Of a DNA stretch of 64,000 bases, positions 63,925 through 64,000 are shown piece by piece (the stretch's first letter is position 1; each line of letters starts with the position of its first letter). The notes under the pieces were generated by a model that worked only from the letters and a program-made list of their open reading frames with translations, searched no databases and was not told the origin of the DNA. The DNA is from an uncultured Lachnospiraceae bacterium (GTDB taxonomy: Bacteria > Bacillota > Clostridia > Lachnospirales > Lachnospiraceae), in contig CALWRS010000001.1 of the NCBI GenBank assembly GCA_944384025.1, positions 186,001 to 250,000 of the forward strand. The letters run 5' to 3'. The translations under genes and the position numbers were made by a program.

Positions 63925-63958
63925 AGGCGCTCCTTGTGAAAAGGAGCGCCATTTTTTT
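63925..63958. terminator. Bidirectional terminator after lepB
   Basis: A 10-bp stem GGCGCTCCTT/AAGGAGCGCC followed by ATTTTTTT serves lepB. The convergent minus-strand gene ends in its T-run. Confidence 0.85.
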
Positions 63959-64000
63959 ATTCCTTCGGAACTTCTACGCGGCTGTTAAAGCGGTCAAGCA
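63957..64000 (-). CDS. C-terminal end of an unknown minus-strand gene
   Basis: A minus-strand frame entering from the right edge gives LDRFNSRVEVPKE and a TAA stop at 63957-63959, next to the lepB terminator. Too short to identify. Confidence 0.4.
   Translation of the reverse strand, partial: LDRFNSRVEVPKE

Overview
The window looks like chromosomal DNA of a low-to-mid GC, spore-forming Firmicute of the Clostridia, most likely a gut- or rumen-type member of the Lachnospiraceae. Reasons: strong AGGAGG ribosome sites, T-box leaders before tyrS and ileS, a CIRCE operator, a DnaD-type primosome gene, a CotS-family spore protein, a glgC/glgD pair and a large glycan uptake locus. No rRNA, tRNA, CRISPR array, phage or intact insertion sequence was seen. 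Assignments come from reading motifs and gene order; no database search was run.

Layout. 1-6.1 kb (minus strand): a truncated Orn/Lys/Arg-decarboxylase-family gene behind a structured ~240-nt leader or small RNA with its own promoter and terminator; then prs, a DnaC/DnaI-like helicase loader and dnaD in one operon, a cluster of DnaA boxes, and murC. 6.2-8.7 kb: glgC-glgD. 8.7-15 kb: an acetyltransferase, a lone trpF, a GH127 beta-L-arabinofuranosidase, a divergent AraC regulator, DUF3737 and a MalY/PatB aminotransferase. 15-20.3 kb: a NarL-type two-component system divergent from an ATPase-permease-permease exporter (Lnr-like drug/lipid resistance layout). 20.3-32.7 kb: CIRCE-controlled hsp20, cardiolipin synthase, T-box tyrS, an acyl-CoA-ligase-like enzyme, an FtsX-type permease without an ATPase, clpB and pncB. 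32.7-36 kb: a preQ1-riboswitch-controlled queuosine-precursor transporter, a short-chain reductase, and an AT-rich stretch with an unknown membrane protein. 36-46.3 kb: T-box ileS, glgP, a ferritin-like small protein, cca, a CotS-like probable pseudokinase, a HAD phosphatase and a membrane protein. 46.3-63.2 kb: the main locus of interest. 63.2 kb to the end: signal peptidase I and the tail of a minus-strand gene.

The 46.3-63.2 kb locus is a compact Gram-positive glycan utilisation system: a divergent AraC regulator, a 999-residue membrane-anchored solute-binding protein carrying two carbohydrate-binding-like modules, two separate pairs of sugar ABC permeases, an NHL/TPR membrane protein, a YIP1-family membrane protein, a membrane-anchored DUF5696 protein, a second lipoprotein binding protein and a cytoplasmic GH3 enzyme of the beta-xylosidase type. 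No ATPase is encoded, so a shared MsmK/UgpC-type ATPase encoded elsewhere is inferred. The three accessory membrane proteins between the two transporter halves have no established role.

A second unusual signal is a family of structured intergenic repeats seen at five places (about 16.9, 24.3, 34.4, 36.1 and 46.3 kb). They are built from a terminal-inverted-repeat unit, a GC-rich linker and two hairpins whose stems differ between copies by compensating base changes. One copy supplies the last codons and stop of a gene.
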